Assembly (NCBI GenBank): GCA_963565915.1
Contig: OY751489.1
Span: 1,426,001-1,490,000 of the forward strand
Length of the DNA stretch: 64,000 nt
Direction: 5' to 3'
From: Entoloma clypeatum
Taxonomy: Eukaryota > Basidiomycota > Agaricomycetes > Agaricales > Entolomataceae
Shown here: piece after piece, positions 1 through 9,642 of the stretch
How positions within the stretch are numbered: the first letter of the stretch is position 1
Layout of the letters: the number at the start of each line of letters is the position of its first letter
Notes under the pieces: generated by a model
The model's database searches: none
What the model was told of the DNA's origin: nothing
The model's input: only the letters and a program-made list of their open reading frames with translations
Program-made: the position numbers and the translations under genes

Positions 1-2038
1 CAGAAAGGATCAATCGAACACTATGGGAAAAATCTCAGGCATTGCGCTTCGATGCATGCTTACCGCCCATGTGGTGGGAATTCTGTTTGGAACACGCAGC
101 ATTTCTCTATAACAGAACCCCCATGCAGCGTCTTGAATGGAAAACCCCTTACTTCAGGGTGACCAATGAGATCCCCGACATGTCCAGCGTCAGAGTATTT
201 GGATGTCAAGCATATGTATATATCCCAAAAGAGAAACGTAGGAACTCCCTGGAATCAAGATCCCGATTGATGATTTATCTCGGATCGAAACCAGGGGTCA
301 AAGGATACCACTTCATGGATCCTGAGACCAACACGATTTTCATGGGAGGGAAAGCTATCTTTGATGAAAGCAAGTACCCTAGATGCCATATCGACCCGTT
401 GCCAGAAAACCACCCAGAAATGGAAAACCCAGAGCCGGCTGATGAGTTTGAGGATCTCATTCCCGGCAGCAATGACGACGACAGTCACAACGAAACACCT
501 CATGACCCACTTCCCATTGAACAGGATCAACCTGAATCAGATAACGAATTGCCTGCCAGTGAGCCTGATGATGAACCGTGAGTACCCACTCCGGAACCCG
601 AGCAAGTACCAGATCGACCGATCAGGGAACGACGAGGCCAGGAAGCATCTATGGGGAAGACACTCCAGCGTCTGATCTTGAAAAATTAGATCGAAGACGG
701 AGATTGGGCGGTCAAACGGCATGGATGAATGACCTCCTGATGGAGGCGATATCAGTCCAAGTTGGCATTGTCGACATGTCCCATAAAGACATATACCCTC
801 TTCCAAATAAAGAAGACTGGTATGCGGCTGAACGTAAAGAGCTAGACATGCTCAAACGCCGCGGGGTGATCACAGAGCTAGTACCCCTGCCTGCAGGAAG
901 GAAAGCTCTAAGGAACAAATGGGTTTACAATGAAAAATCCGACGGCCGCCTGAAAGTGCGCCTTGTTGCAAAAGGCTTCTCACAGGTAGAAGGGATCGAT
1001 TTCGATCAGATCTTCTCACCGGTAGTGAGGTACGAGACTGTCCGGTTAATTCTGGCATTGACAGCCCTTGAAGGGTGGTTCATGACACTTTTGGACGTCT
1101 CATCAGCCTTCCTCTATGGAACGCTCCATGAAGTCATTTACATGCGACAGCCTGAGGGCTACATAGTAAAAGGGAAAGAACACCTCGTGTACCAACTATT
1201 CAAAGCTCTATATGGACTTAAGCAGGCCGCATTAGCCTGGTGGAGGGAACTTGATTCCTCCATGAAAAAGCTTGGCTTTGTCCAGCTTCACTCCGATGCG
1301 GGAGTGTTCATTCACAAAAGTACCAGCGGGGAAATTGTAATCGCCGTCATCTATGTCGACGACTCTGCTTTTCTCGGCACAAACCGGGAATATACGCTAG
1401 AGAAAAAGAAGGCCTTCATGACCACATGGGAATGTAGGGACCTAGGGCACCTTGTGCCTGATGGGGAACCGAAAGAATTTCTCTCTATCCAAATAAGGCA
1501 ACGCGGGAAATGTATCTTCATCGATCAAGTACCTTACCTTGAGAAAATACTCAAACGAATGGGGATGAGCGAATCTAACGCCACCCATACCCCACTTCCT
1601 ACGGGCTACAAACCCATGATGTCTGAAGATGAACCCAATGCAGAACTTCGATCAAAGTACCAATCCGTCATCGGATCACTTCTATATCTGATGATTGGAA
1701 CAAGGCCAGACATCTGTTTTGCCGTGATCAAAATGTCGCAATTTTCCGCAAATCCCACCAAACGCCATTTAGAAGTGGCTAGGGATATTTGCAGATATCT
1801 GAAAGCGACAAAAAATTATGCAATCATGTATGATGGTGACTCAGGGAAAGGAATCTATGCATTCACAGACTCCGACTGGGCGTCAGATGAAAACACGAGG
1901 AGGTCTACCACTGGCTTCTTCATATCACTGGCGTCTGGAGCAGTGACATGGGTATCATCGGCGCAAAAGACCATCACCCTCTCTTCCACAGAAGCAGAGT
2001 ATATGGCATTATCAGACTGCAGTCGCGCAGCAACATGG
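1..2038 (+). pseudogene. copia-A pol fragment, upstream part (integrase end, RT, RNase H)
   Basis: This is the middle of a Ty1/copia polyprotein that enters from outside the window. It aligns base for base with the intact copia-B element from about 32409 onward. It encodes the end of the integrase region, then reverse transcriptase with DVSSAFLYG and the catalytic YVDD at about 1352-1363, then the start of RNase H (TDSDWAS near 1870). It is dead for three visible reasons. There is an in-frame TGA at 579-581 where copia-B has CGA. About 10 nt present in copia-B are missing near 637, which shifts the frame. The gypsy-A element sits immediately after 2038. The reading frame resumes at 8413. Confidence 0.95.
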
Positions 2039-2407
2039 TGTTCGGACTAACGACTACGGACGTATACGCTTACCTTTTCACTTTTACTCATCGGCCCCCG
2101 CTTACACATATCGTATTATACTTTATTTCCTTTAGTATACTTCGCTCCCGCGCTGACTCGCTTTCCGCAGCTGTCTGACTCATTCCGCAGTCAGCTTACT
2201 CATTAGTGCATAGCCTTCCGCAGTCGCCTTACTCATGCGCACTGCCTTCCGCAGTTACTGACTCATTCGCTACCGCTCATAGTCAGTACTATATAAACCT
2301 CATGTACTACAGCTACATTCCTTAGATTTAGCAATCACATTGCTCTTCGCCTTTCCATCTTCCTGCATACTCTGCCCGAACCTTGGAACGGTTTGTTACG
2401 CATAACA
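2039..2407 (+). repeat. gypsy-A 5' LTR (369 bp)
   Basis: It is identical to the LTR at 8043-8412 except for one missing A after the initial TGTT. It has TG/CA ends and contains the promoter described separately. Confidence 0.96.
2290..2334 (+). promoter_or_regulatory. gypsy-A LTR promoter: TATA box and predicted transcript start
   Basis: TATATAA lies at 2290-2296. The sequence AGATTTAGCAA at 2324-2334 starts about 34 nt downstream, where a transcript would begin. This 11-mer is the exact reverse complement of the primer site at 2410-2420. The start site is inferred from spacing and complementarity, not measured. Confidence 0.7.
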
Positions 2408-2409
2408 AG

Positions 2410-2420
2410 TTGCTAAATCT
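2410..2420 (+). other. gypsy-A self-complementary primer binding site
   Basis: TTGCTAAATCT begins 2 nt after the 5' LTR and pairs perfectly over 11 nt with 2324-2334, the predicted mRNA 5' end. No tRNA 3'-end complement of the TGG type is seen at this position. The arrangement matches self-priming as known for fission-yeast Tf1. Confidence 0.75.
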
Positions 2421-3196
2421 CGTTAGGTTCGCCCAGAGCGAAGAGAGCAACTACCAGACGAGTCAAGACGTCGCGCTTCTTTGAAGACTTCACCAGTAAC
2501 CCATTCAGCACGCCAGAAGCCCGACAGGAGGAGCTAAGTCCTCGAGACAGTATCGATTTTACGCTTATCCAGCAGTACATCGAATCGGAGATCCGTCGCA
2601 TCCTACAGCAGGTGCTTGACAAAGAACTAGACAACGACGAGCATCGCCCCCACGGCGAGATAGCAGAGAGCATCCATCTTGCTCGGCAACACCAGATCGC
2701 GCGTTACAACGCCCGACAGAACAAACTCGAAAGCTTTCGCGTTCAAGAAGGACCTCAGACAGGTCGGATCACAGAGATCAGAGAGTTTATCGGTGTCCAG
2801 ACAACCGTTATCAGAAGATTGATTAGGACGCTCACATCGAGACGTCCCAGAGCCACATCACCACGTCTTACTCGAAGCAGCAGATCTACGCCCCCTTCAC
2901 CACCAACGAGCAACAGACCGAGTACAACCGTTGGGCACGAAACGAGAGACTTGACCCCTTCTCGCGACCAACAGACGCGCAGGAACAGAGATTCCTTAGA
3001 GATCTACAGAGGAAATACCCCGAACGTTTTGCCACCGATTCCGCCGACGAGTCCCCTGACGAATTTACTTTTGACTCCGCGCAGTCAGATATCGAACAGA
3101 CGCCTAGAACAGGGACTCATTTTCAATCCTTACCTGTATCCCGAACCCCATCTTCATCCCAACAACCCGACACCTCTCTTACTCCGCAGGTTCTAG
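2417..3196 (+). CDS. gypsy-A ORF0: long open frame without ATG, upstream of gag
   Basis: This frame is open for about 260 codons from just inside the LTR to a TAG at 3194-3196 but contains no ATG; the first near-cognate start considered is GTG at 2612. The composition looks protein-like. An N-terminal part (FEDFTSNPFSTPEARQEEL) leads into a helical Q/E/R-rich stretch, and a proline/serine/arginine-rich tail follows. The stop is only 2 nt from the gag ATG at 3199. It could be an untranslated relic, a product of non-AUG initiation, or a gag N-terminus reached by recoding. No known domain was recognised, and expression is uncertain. Confidence 0.4.
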   Translation: MSLGSPRAKRATTRRVKTSRFFEDFTSNPFSTPEARQEELSPRDSIDFTLIQQYIESEIRRILQQVLDKELDNDEHRPHGEIAESIHLARQHQIARYNARQNKLESFRVQEGPQTGRITEIREFIGVQTTVIRRLIRTLTSRRPRATSPRLTRSSRSTPPSPPTSNRPSTTVGHETRDLTPSRDQQTRRNRDSLEIYRGNTPNVLPPIPPTSPLTNLLLTPRSQISNRRLEQGLIFNPYLYPEPHLHPNNPTPLLLRRF

Positions 3197-3198
3197 AC

Positions 3199-4065
3199 AT
3201 GGCAGAAACACCGACAGTGCAAACGATGGATACATCCAAGATCATCAAAGATCCTGGGATGTTCAAAGACAGACACACCTTTGATGAGTGGTGGAAAGCC
3301 ACCAAACTATACATCAGGTTCCAGAAGGGCCTGTCCGACGATCAGAAGATCCTGGCGGTGTTATCCCGCATGATGGAAGGGTCCGGTAAACACTGGGCCA
3401 GCAACAAGTTAGACGACCTTGCCACCGATGGCGAGAACATCACCTGGTTAGGGTTCTCAGACGACATCGCTACGCGATTCTCTATTGCCAACAAGTCGGC
3501 AGCGGCCAAGGCGAGACTCGAAGTCCTGAAACAGGAGAAACGTACCATTGATGAATTCTTGGACGAATTCGAAGAGCTCTTGAAGCTGTCAAACCTTGGT
3601 GAAGAAACTGGGAAATACATCCTGGAAAAGAACGTTAACCGCAGAATTTCTGAACAAGTGGCTAGCGATGGCAAGACGTACACCGATTACGCAAAGGAGA
3701 TCCGAAACAAGGGACGACAGATGGAGGGACATGCATTAGTCATCCGAGGGGGTGGCGACACACGCACTGGATCGGGCACCACTTATGGTGGTCAAGGCAA
3801 AGCCATGGAGATCGACAAAGCAGGAGTAGCCCGTTGCTACAACTGTCAGCGCTTTGGTCACCTTGCCAAAGACTGCAAAGCCCCAAAGAAGAAAGATGGT
3901 CGTAAGTGTTTCAACTGCGACCAAGAAGGACATATCGCGCGCAACTGCCGCAAGCCGAAGAAGAACTCTGGAAAGATTAGGAAGGTGTCTGATGGAGATA
4001 CCGATGATGATGAAACCATCACCATAGAGACCGATGAGAAGGATTTTCCCGAAGGGTCCGATTAA
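3199..4065 (+). CDS. gag: gypsy-A Gag (288 aa)
   Basis: This is a retrotransposon capsid/nucleocapsid protein that would form the cytoplasmic virus-like particle and package the element RNA. The N-terminal two thirds look like a retrotransposon capsid domain ([16 protein letters not shown]; later [12 protein letters not shown]). Two CCHC zinc knuckles follow at about residues 213-226 ([14 protein letters not shown]) and 235-248 ([14 protein letters not shown]). The tail is acidic. The ATG at 3199 was chosen because it is the first in frame and directly follows the ORF0 stop. The frame ends at TAA 4063-4065 and overlaps the pol frame by about 25 nt. Confidence 0.92.
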   Translation: MAETPTVQTMDTSKIIKDPGMFKDRHTFDEWWKATKLYIRFQKGLSDDQKILAVLSRMMEGSGKHWASNKLDDLATDGENITWLGFSDDIATRFSIANKSAAAKARLEVLKQEKRTIDEFLDEFEELLKLSNLGEETGKYILEKNVNRRISEQVASDGKTYTDYAKEIRNKGRQMEGHALVIRGGGDTRTGSGTTYGGQGKAMEIDKAGVARCYNCQRFGHLAKDCKAPKKKDGRKCFNCDQEGHIARNCRKPKKNSGKIRKVSDGDTDDDETITIETDEKDFPEGSD

Positions 4066-7000
4066 ACGACGCTAAGTCGCGACCCTTATCCATTAAACGA
4101 ACTCGCTTGCCTGGTGCAGCTACAGACAATATAACTTATGTTATCCCTGCAAAGCGAGCCGTTGCGTCAACTAAGATTGTCAAGGGAGATAAACTTCCGA
4201 AACGACGAGAGATCAAGCTGCAAGCTCAGATCAAAACACGACGAGGACCAAAGGCCATTCGACCTGAGGTTGATAGCGGATGTGAACGCACATGTATCCA
4301 TCCCAGAATAGTACGCGAACAGAACCTTCCCACACGTGGAATAAAGCCCATATCAATCCTAAATGCGGATGGATCGCCGAACCGACAACAGAAAGCAGAA
4401 AAACTTGCCAAAGTCAAGCTGGACTTAGGAACACACCAGGAAACCATGGAAGCAATGGTATTAGACATTGGGAGAACGGACATGCTTTTGGGACATGACT
4501 GGTTGGTACACCACAACCCCACAATCAATTGGACGACCGGCGCTGTAACATTCAACCGGTGCCCATCAACATGTCAAACCAAACACTCGGATTTCAGGGT
4601 TAACCTTAATGGTCGCAAACATCGGGTTCGCATGGTGGAAGTACGAGACAAGGACGCACCCAAGAAATCGGATCAGAAATGGAAGCCTGGAGACCCTATA
4701 TTGGAAGCTGTCACTCCCACACCACCTCCCACAACCAAACGACCCTCATATGTTGATCGGTTTACTCACCTCTTCGAGAAGGAGAACTTTGATAAGATCC
4801 CGAAGGAAAGGGAATGGGACCATGGTATTGAACTTACACCGGACGCACCAAAGGAACTAGGGGGAAACACATATCCCATGACGCAAAAGGAACAGGAGGA
4901 ATTGGACGCATTTATTGACGAGGGCCTAGCAACTGGAAAGATCCGCCTGTCCAAATCCCCTTATGCTTCCCCTTGCTTCTTCATCAACAAGAAAGATGGT
5001 TCCAAACGATTGGTACAAGATTACCGCATGGTCAACAAATTCACGGTCAAAGACAAATTCCCACTCCCTCGCATCTCCGATCTCTTAGACGTGCTGAAAG
5101 ATGCAGTCTACTTCAATAAGATGGACATCATGTGGGGTTACAACAATGTCCGGATTAAAGAAGGCGATGAATGGAAGGCTGCCTTCCTTACCAGTCGAGG
5201 ATTGTTTGAACCATTGGTCATGTTTTTCGGCCTTTGCAACTCCCCGGGAACGTTCTCTCGGATGATGGCTAGTCTATTCCGGGACCAGATCCGCCGACGC
5301 ATCTGCGTGATCTACATGGATGACATCGTGGTTATCGGTAAAACCAAGGAAGAACTCGCGCGAAACACCGAAGAAATTCTGCAGATCCTATCGGACAATG
5401 ACTTGTTCCTAAAGGAGAAGAAGTGTTTCTGGGAAGTAACGAAATGCCCCATATTGGGATATGTCGTGGGTGAAGGACGTGTCGAGATGGAAACCGAGAA
5501 GGTGGACACGATCCGAAACTGGCGAGCACCCACATCAAAAAAGGAAGTCCAGAAGTTCCTTGGGTTTGCTAACTTCTATCGGCGCTTCATTGAAGGATAC
5601 TCAAACATCGCGAAACCACTTACCGCGCTCACAGGCGGCACTGCGTTTACTTGGGGACCAACGGAACAAAAAGCATTTGAAGGTCTCATACAGGCGATCA
5701 CATCGGCACCAGTCTTGGCACTACCAAAACCAGACGGACAGTTCAGGGTCGAGACCGATGCATCGGGCTATGCAATTGGGGCTGTACTCTCCCAAAAACA
5801 GGACGACAAATGGCATCCTATCGCGTTCTTGTCGCGGACCATGTCCGTGGCCGAACAAAATTACGAGATATACGACAAAGAGCTCTTGGCAGTCATGGAA
5901 GCACTAAAAGATTGGAGACACTATCTGCTTGAAGCCAGGGAACGCTTTGAGATCTTAACTGATCACAAGAACCTGGAGTATTTCCGCCGTCCTCAGGACC
6001 TAAATCAACGACAAAGGCGCTGGAAAATGAAGTTACAAGACTATGACTTCGAACTACGGCATGTGCCTGGCAAGACAAACGCAAAAGCGGACATCCTGTC
6101 GCGCTTACCCTGGTATGAAACAGAACTCGAACCGCAAGACAGTGACCAAATGCTCAAGGAGGGACTATTCTTGAAACGATTGGAATCAGAAGATGTGGTA
6201 CAAATGGAGATGTTCACGGAGGAACAATTCTTTGAAGGGGGTGAAACATCTGATTCCATCAAGATTGGAAACGTCACAACCATTGAAAATCCGTGGATCA
6301 CACGCATCAAGGGTTCAAACCGCATGGAGACAGAGGTAGCCCAGGGTCTAAAAAAGAATCCTCACTGGTATCAACAGGAAAATGGCATCACATATGCAGG
6401 CGAACGAGTCTATGTTCCACCGGACCCACAACTGCGTCAAGAACTAATGTTTGAATCACATGATGCACCAGTGGCTGGACATCCAGGACAGTATCGAACA
6501 CACGAACTTCTCACTCGCACCTACTGGTGGCCTACCATCCTGCATGATGTAAAGAAGTACGTAAAGGGTTGCGACACCTGTCAGCGCAACAAGATCAACA
6601 GACAGAAACGACATGCTCCGCTACACCCCCATGCAGCACCAAGTCATCCATGGGAAGACATAGGGATTGACGTCGTGGGACCGATACCAGAGTCTGATGG
6701 AAAGAATGCGATCCTGGTCATCACGGATAGACATTCGAAGATGCTTCATCTCATTCCGACAACCGTGGAATTATCGGCTGAAGGATTAGCCAAGATCTAT
6801 CGGGATCAGATATGGAAGCTCCACGGAATCCCCAAGAAAATCATCAGTGACAGAGGACCACAGTTCGCCGCGAAGTTCATGGAGATACTTTGCCGCATGT
6901 TAGGAATCAAAAGGAATCTGTCCACCGCATACCATCCACAGACGGATGGACAAGCCAACCCGGCTGCCAACAGCTTCTTGGAAAAACTCAAACAAGCACG

Positions 7001-7520
7001 AGAAGAAGCCAATGCAGCACTGAAACAGGCACAGGATCAGATGAAGAAGACAGTTGATACACAACGGAGTCCGTCTCGGGACTACCGCATCGGAGACAAG
7101 GTGTGGCTGGAAGGGACTAACATCAGGACTAACCGCCCCTCGAAGAAGCTTGACGCACTCCGACATGGACCATTCAAGGTCCTAGAGAAGAAAGGAGCTA
7201 GCGCGTACCTTCTTGATCTTCCGAAAACTTGGAAAATGATTCACCCTGTGTTCAACGAGACCCTGTTGTCACCTTACAAAACCCCGAAGTACGCCATCCA
7301 GAAGAAGAAACCAGCCGCTGATCCGATCATCGTCGAAGGACGAGAAGAGTATCATGTGTCCACAATCCTAGACTCTCGAAAGTTCCGTGGAAAGATCCAG
7401 TACCTCGTCCAGTGGGAAGGATATGGCCCAGAAGAGAACACATGGGAACCTCGAGCTAATGTTCAGAACGCTCAAGATCTGATCCGTGATTTTCATCGGC
7501 AAAATCCATCGCGTCCATGA
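4038..7520 (+). CDS. pol: gypsy-A Pol with chromodomain; integrase internally deleted
   Basis: The frame is open from 4038, just after a TGA at 4035-4037, and lies -1 relative to gag, so a -1 shift in the 25-nt overlap is the likely route; I see no canonical slippery heptamer there. Domains in order: aspartic protease (DSG, codons near 4270), reverse transcriptase (YMDD near 5313), RNase H (ETDAS near 5750), integrase zinc-binding HHCC (near 6456-6590), integrase core with its first two Asp (GIDVVGP near 6665, SDRGPQ near 6847), and a C-terminal chromodomain ([12 protein letters not shown] to NTWEP, near 7345-7450). Right after YHPQTDGQ, at about 6950-6965, the sequence jumps to a region normally found some tens of residues later. 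The third catalytic residue (Glu) and the following core are missing. The change is in frame. Confidence 0.9.
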   Translation, partial: EGFSRRVRLNDAKSRPLSIKRTRLPGAATDNITYVIPAKRAVASTKIVKGDKLPKRREIKLQAQIKTRRGPKAIRPEVDSGCERTCIHPRIVREQNLPTRGIKPISILNADGSPNRQQKAEKLAKVKLDLGTHQETMEAMVLDIGRTDMLLGHDWLVHHNPTINWTTGAVTFNRCPSTCQTKHSDFRVNLNGRKHRVRMVEVRDKDAPKKSDQKWKPGDPILEAVTPTPPPTTKRPSYVDRFTHLFEKENFDKIPKEREWDHGIELTPDAPKELGGNTYPMTQKEQEELDAFIDEGLATGKIRLSKSPYASPCFFINKKDGSKRLVQDYRMVNKFTVKDKFPLPRISDLLDVLKDAVYFNKMDIMWGYNNVRIKEGDEWKAAFLTSRGLFEPLVMFFGLCNSPGTFSRMMASLFRDQIRRRICVIYMDDIVVIGKTKEELARNTEEILQILSDNDLFLKEKKCFWEVTKCPILGYVVGEGRVEMETEKVDTIRNWRAPTSKKEVQKFLGFANFYRRFIEGYSNIAKPLTALTGGTAFTWGPTEQKAFEGLIQAITSAPVLALPKPDGQFRVETDASGYAIGAVLSQKQDDKWHPIAFLSRTMSVAEQNYEIYDKELLAVMEALKDWRHYLLEARERFEILTDHKNLEYFRRPQDLNQRQRRWKMKLQDYDFELRHVPGKTNAKADILSRLPWYETELEPQDSDQMLKEGLFLKRLESEDVVQMEMFTEEQFFEGGETSDSIKIGNVTTIENPWITRIKGSNRMETEVAQGLKKNPHWYQQENGITYAGERVYVPPDPQLRQELMFESHDAPVAGHPGQYRTHELLTRTYWWPTILHDVKKYVKGCDTCQRNKINRQKRHAPLHPHAAPSHPWEDIGIDVVGPIPESDGKNAILVITDRHSKMLHLIPTTVELSAEGLAKIYRDQIWKLHGIPKKIISDRGPQFAAKFMEILCRMLGIKRNLSTAYHPQTDGQANPAANSFLEKLKQAREEANAALKQAQDQMKKTVDTQRSPSRDYRIGDKVWLEGTNIRTNRPSKKLDALRHGPFKVLEKKGASAYLLDLPKTWKMIHPVFNETLLSPYKTPKYAIQKKKPAADPIIVEGREEYHVSTILDSRKFRGKIQYLVQWEGYGPEENTWEPRANVQNAQDLIRDFHRQNPSRP

Positions 7521-7639
7521 TAAAAGATAAACCGCAAAATCCATTTTCCATACCGATTTCTGTCACATCGAGTTCCCCGCTCCAACTCTTCTCGCCCAAC
7601 ACGCCGTTCTTCTTATACTTTTCGAACCTCATCTCCACC

Positions 7640-8005
7640 ATGTCCAACATCACCACCTCCACCGACGCTTCCGACATCAACCCCACCATTACCACCCTCA
7701 TTGGCGAAGCACTCTCCATGCGCGACCAGATCCATGCACTTGAAACCTCCGTCGCCGACATCCTCCACCGACAGATGCACATTCGTCTCCACACCCTATC
7801 CGACTTGCCAACCACTCCCACCGCTGAGGAAAAACTTATCCTCAAAAATTATACCAACACCCTTGCCGTCGAAAATCGACGCCTTCGCCTCGCCATTCGA
7901 GGTTTAGAGTTTGCCACGGCGGTAAACGACGAACTGATAAAGGACTGGGGCAACCGAGCTGATCCTACCTGGACCGATCCAAACGGCAACGATGGATGGG
8001 AGTAG
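7640..8005 (+). CDS. gypsy-A ORF3: small coiled-coil-like protein after pol (121 aa)
   Basis: This extra ORF lies between pol and the polypurine tract, on the same strand as gag-pol. The first good start is the ATG at 7640 (MSNITTSTDAS), though the frame is open from 7517. It has two heptad-rich helical stretches (MRDQIHALETSVADILHRQ and a later one containing ENRRLRLAIRGLE) and an acidic, tryptophan-containing C-terminus. No signal peptide or membrane segment is seen, so it is not an obvious envelope gene. I recognise no family. Position and intact frame suggest an accessory retrotransposon protein, but translation is not shown. Confidence 0.5.
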   Translation: MSNITTSTDASDINPTITTLIGEALSMRDQIHALETSVADILHRQMHIRLHTLSDLPTTPTAEEKLILKNYTNTLAVENRRLRLAIRGLEFATAVNDELIKDWGNRADPTWTDPNGNDGWE

Positions 8006-8030
8006 GTAGTCTGTGAGGACACAGACCTTG

Positions 8031-8042
8031 AGGAGGGGAACA
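8031..8042 (+). other. gypsy-A polypurine tract
   Basis: AGGAGGGGAACA directly precedes the 3' LTR at 8043. This is the usual position of the plus-strand primer. Confidence 0.8.
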
Positions 8043-8412
8043 TGTTACGGACTAACGACTACGGACGTATACGCTTACCTTTTCACTTTTACTCATCGGC
8101 CCCCGCTTACACATATCGTATTATACTTTATTTCCTTTAGTATACTTCGCTCCCGCGCTGACTCGCTTTCCGCAGCTGTCTGACTCATTCCGCAGTCAGC
8201 TTACTCATTAGTGCATAGCCTTCCGCAGTCGCCTTACTCATGCGCACTGCCTTCCGCAGTTACTGACTCATTCGCTACCGCTCATAGTCAGTACTATATA
8301 AACCTCATGTACTACAGCTACATTCCTTAGATTTAGCAATCACATTGCTCTTCGCCTTTCCATCTTCCTGCATACTCTGCCCGAACCTTGGAACGGTTTG
8401 TTACGCATAACA
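8043..8412 (+). repeat. gypsy-A 3' LTR (370 bp)
   Basis: TGTTACGG...CATAACA, essentially identical to the 5' LTR. It is followed by the target duplication CATGG at 8413-8417. Confidence 0.96.
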
Positions 8413-8696
8413 CATGGCTGAGAAGCATGCTTGCCGAACTTGGAATGCAGATCGGATCAGTACCGATCTACGGAGATAACAACGGCTCCGTCTTCATCGC
8501 ATCCAACCCTGTAACTGAGAAGCGATCCAAGCACATTGACGTGCGATTCCACTTTGTCAGAGAAAAAGTCTCCGAAGGGATAATTACGGTCGAATTTATT
8601 GAAGGAGTGAACAACCCTGCAGACCTCTTAACTAAGAATCTGGGAAAAATCCTCTTTTCCAAGTTTATCCCGTACTTCGGATTGATAAAAAACTAG
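8413..8696 (+). pseudogene. copia-A pol, C-terminal end (RNase H tail)
   Basis: This continues the frame broken at 2038. It encodes the last part of RNase H, including the KHIDVRFHFVREKV motif, and ends at TAG 8694-8696. It is nearly identical to the end of copia-B. A purine run ending at 8771 forms the polypurine tract before the LTR. Confidence 0.93.
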
Positions 8697-8771
8697 GCGA
8701 AACAAAGTACCTATATATATATGTGGGAAAAAGTAAGATGTATTTAGAAATATGTACTAAATATGGGGGGG

Positions 8772-9081
8772 TGTTGAAACTTTTCCCATCACGTAGATTA
8801 GATTAGATTAGATTACATCACGTGACCTTTACATATCTTCATTACATACTTGTTTGGTTGGTACAAACAGTAGTACAGTATATAAGACCAGGAAACTGTC
8901 AATATCAACAAGTTGTCTCTTGACTCTTAACCAGCTCCATTGCTCTTACCAGCCTCAACTGCTCTCACCAGCCTCACCCTTCCCAATCCAAGTAAGTGAC
9001 TAGAACGGTTAAGTAGAGTACTTCCACTGTAGCTGTGTTGCTCAGTACATCTGCGGCTAGCGCCCAGGTGGAACTTCAACA
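8772..9081 (+). repeat. copia-A 3' LTR (310 bp)
   Basis: It starts TGTTGAAACTTTTCCC and ends CTTCAACA. It is the same LTR family as 29335-29643, 34810-35118, 45334-45638 and 50863-51167. It has several differences from the copia-B LTRs, including loss of the ATG beside the GTAAGT motif, so it is older. The 5' LTR lies outside the window. Confidence 0.95.
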
Positions 9082-9184
9082 GTTCTTCTAATTACCTCTC
9101 CGTAACTGGTGATTCTGCTCCGCGCATAGTAATGGACGACCCCAATCGCCTTGAACAGCTCGAGCACAAGTTCCAGGAACAACG
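9082..9184 (+). other. Short unassigned stretch with a gag-start-like ORF
   Basis: A plus-strand ATG at 9132 opens a short frame beginning MDDPNRLEQLEHKFQEQ. This resembles the helical start of a gypsy Gag but runs into minus-strand integrase sequence and stops. It is probably a fragment of yet another retroelement. Confidence 0.3.
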
Positions 9185-9362
9185 TCAAACTGATTGCTTT
9201 GTTGATCTGCAAGCCACCACTAATACTGTGTTGTACCCCTGAGCTTCTGGGAGTCCCACAATAAAATCTGCTGTAACATGTTTCCATGGTCCTGCATGTT
9301 CTGTGTTTGCTATTAATTTACCGGCTAGCGGTGGGCGGGCAAGTAGAAAGAGCTTGTTCTTC
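9185..9362 (-). pseudogene. gypsy-E integrase fragment beyond the 3' LTR (tandem remnant)
   Basis: Read on the minus strand, this follows the gypsy-E LTR (9363-9631) and encodes a short leader and an integrase-core start (KHVTADFIVGLPEAQGYN). It is nearly identical to 15148-15334, which also directly follows a gypsy-E LTR. Both copies therefore share the same LTR-to-integrase deletion junction. This one lies outside the 3' LTR, as expected for a truncated tandem copy sharing a central LTR. Confidence 0.7.
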
Positions 9363-9631
9363 TGTTGAGGCGATGCTAAGTCAAATGACATCGCAAGCCC
9401 AAACTTAGGAACTCAGAGTGAGGAACGTGGAAAGATAAAGAAGGGGCTGTATTGCCAAGAGACCCAGCGGGAATCTCAAGAGAACAAGCTAAAGAATACA
9501 AGAGAAAGTGGGCTACTTATATACTGTAATACATGTGGCGTACATGTGTCGCACAGCAATAGATATGATATGATGTAGATAAGATGTAGATTAGATAAGA
9601 TAAGACAAAAAGTGAAAATATGATCATAACA
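9363..9631 (-). repeat. gypsy-E 3' LTR (269 bp)
   Basis: On the minus strand it starts TGTTATGATC and ends CTCAACA. The same length and nearly the same sequence occur at 15335-15603. A minus-strand TATATAA lies at 9517-9523 and the predicted transcript start is near 9490. The adjacent purine-rich sequence at 9632-9645 is the polypurine tract of the internal region. Confidence 0.85.
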
Positions 9632-9642
9632 TTACCCCCTTT

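Larger units (their letters stand above)
2039..8412 (+). mobile_element. gypsy-A: full-length Ty3/gypsy chromovirus
   Basis: This complete LTR retrotransposon sits inside the RNase H region of copia-A. The LTRs begin TGTT and end AACA, and the 5-bp target duplication CATGG is seen at 2034-2038 and 8413-8417. Removing the element rejoins the copia reading frame, which confirms the borders. Order: 5' LTR, primer site, ATG-less ORF, gag, pol (protease, RT, RNase H, integrase, chromodomain), a small extra ORF, polypurine tract, 3' LTR. The LTRs differ only by one missing base near the 5' LTR start, so insertion was recent. The integrase has an internal deletion, so this copy probably cannot integrate on its own. 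Confidence 0.96.

Noticed and set aside
4038..4065. TTTTCCC as a slippery heptamer in the gypsy-A gag-pol overlap
   Set aside because: In the gag frame the second codon would mismatch after slipping, so it does not fit X XXY YYZ.
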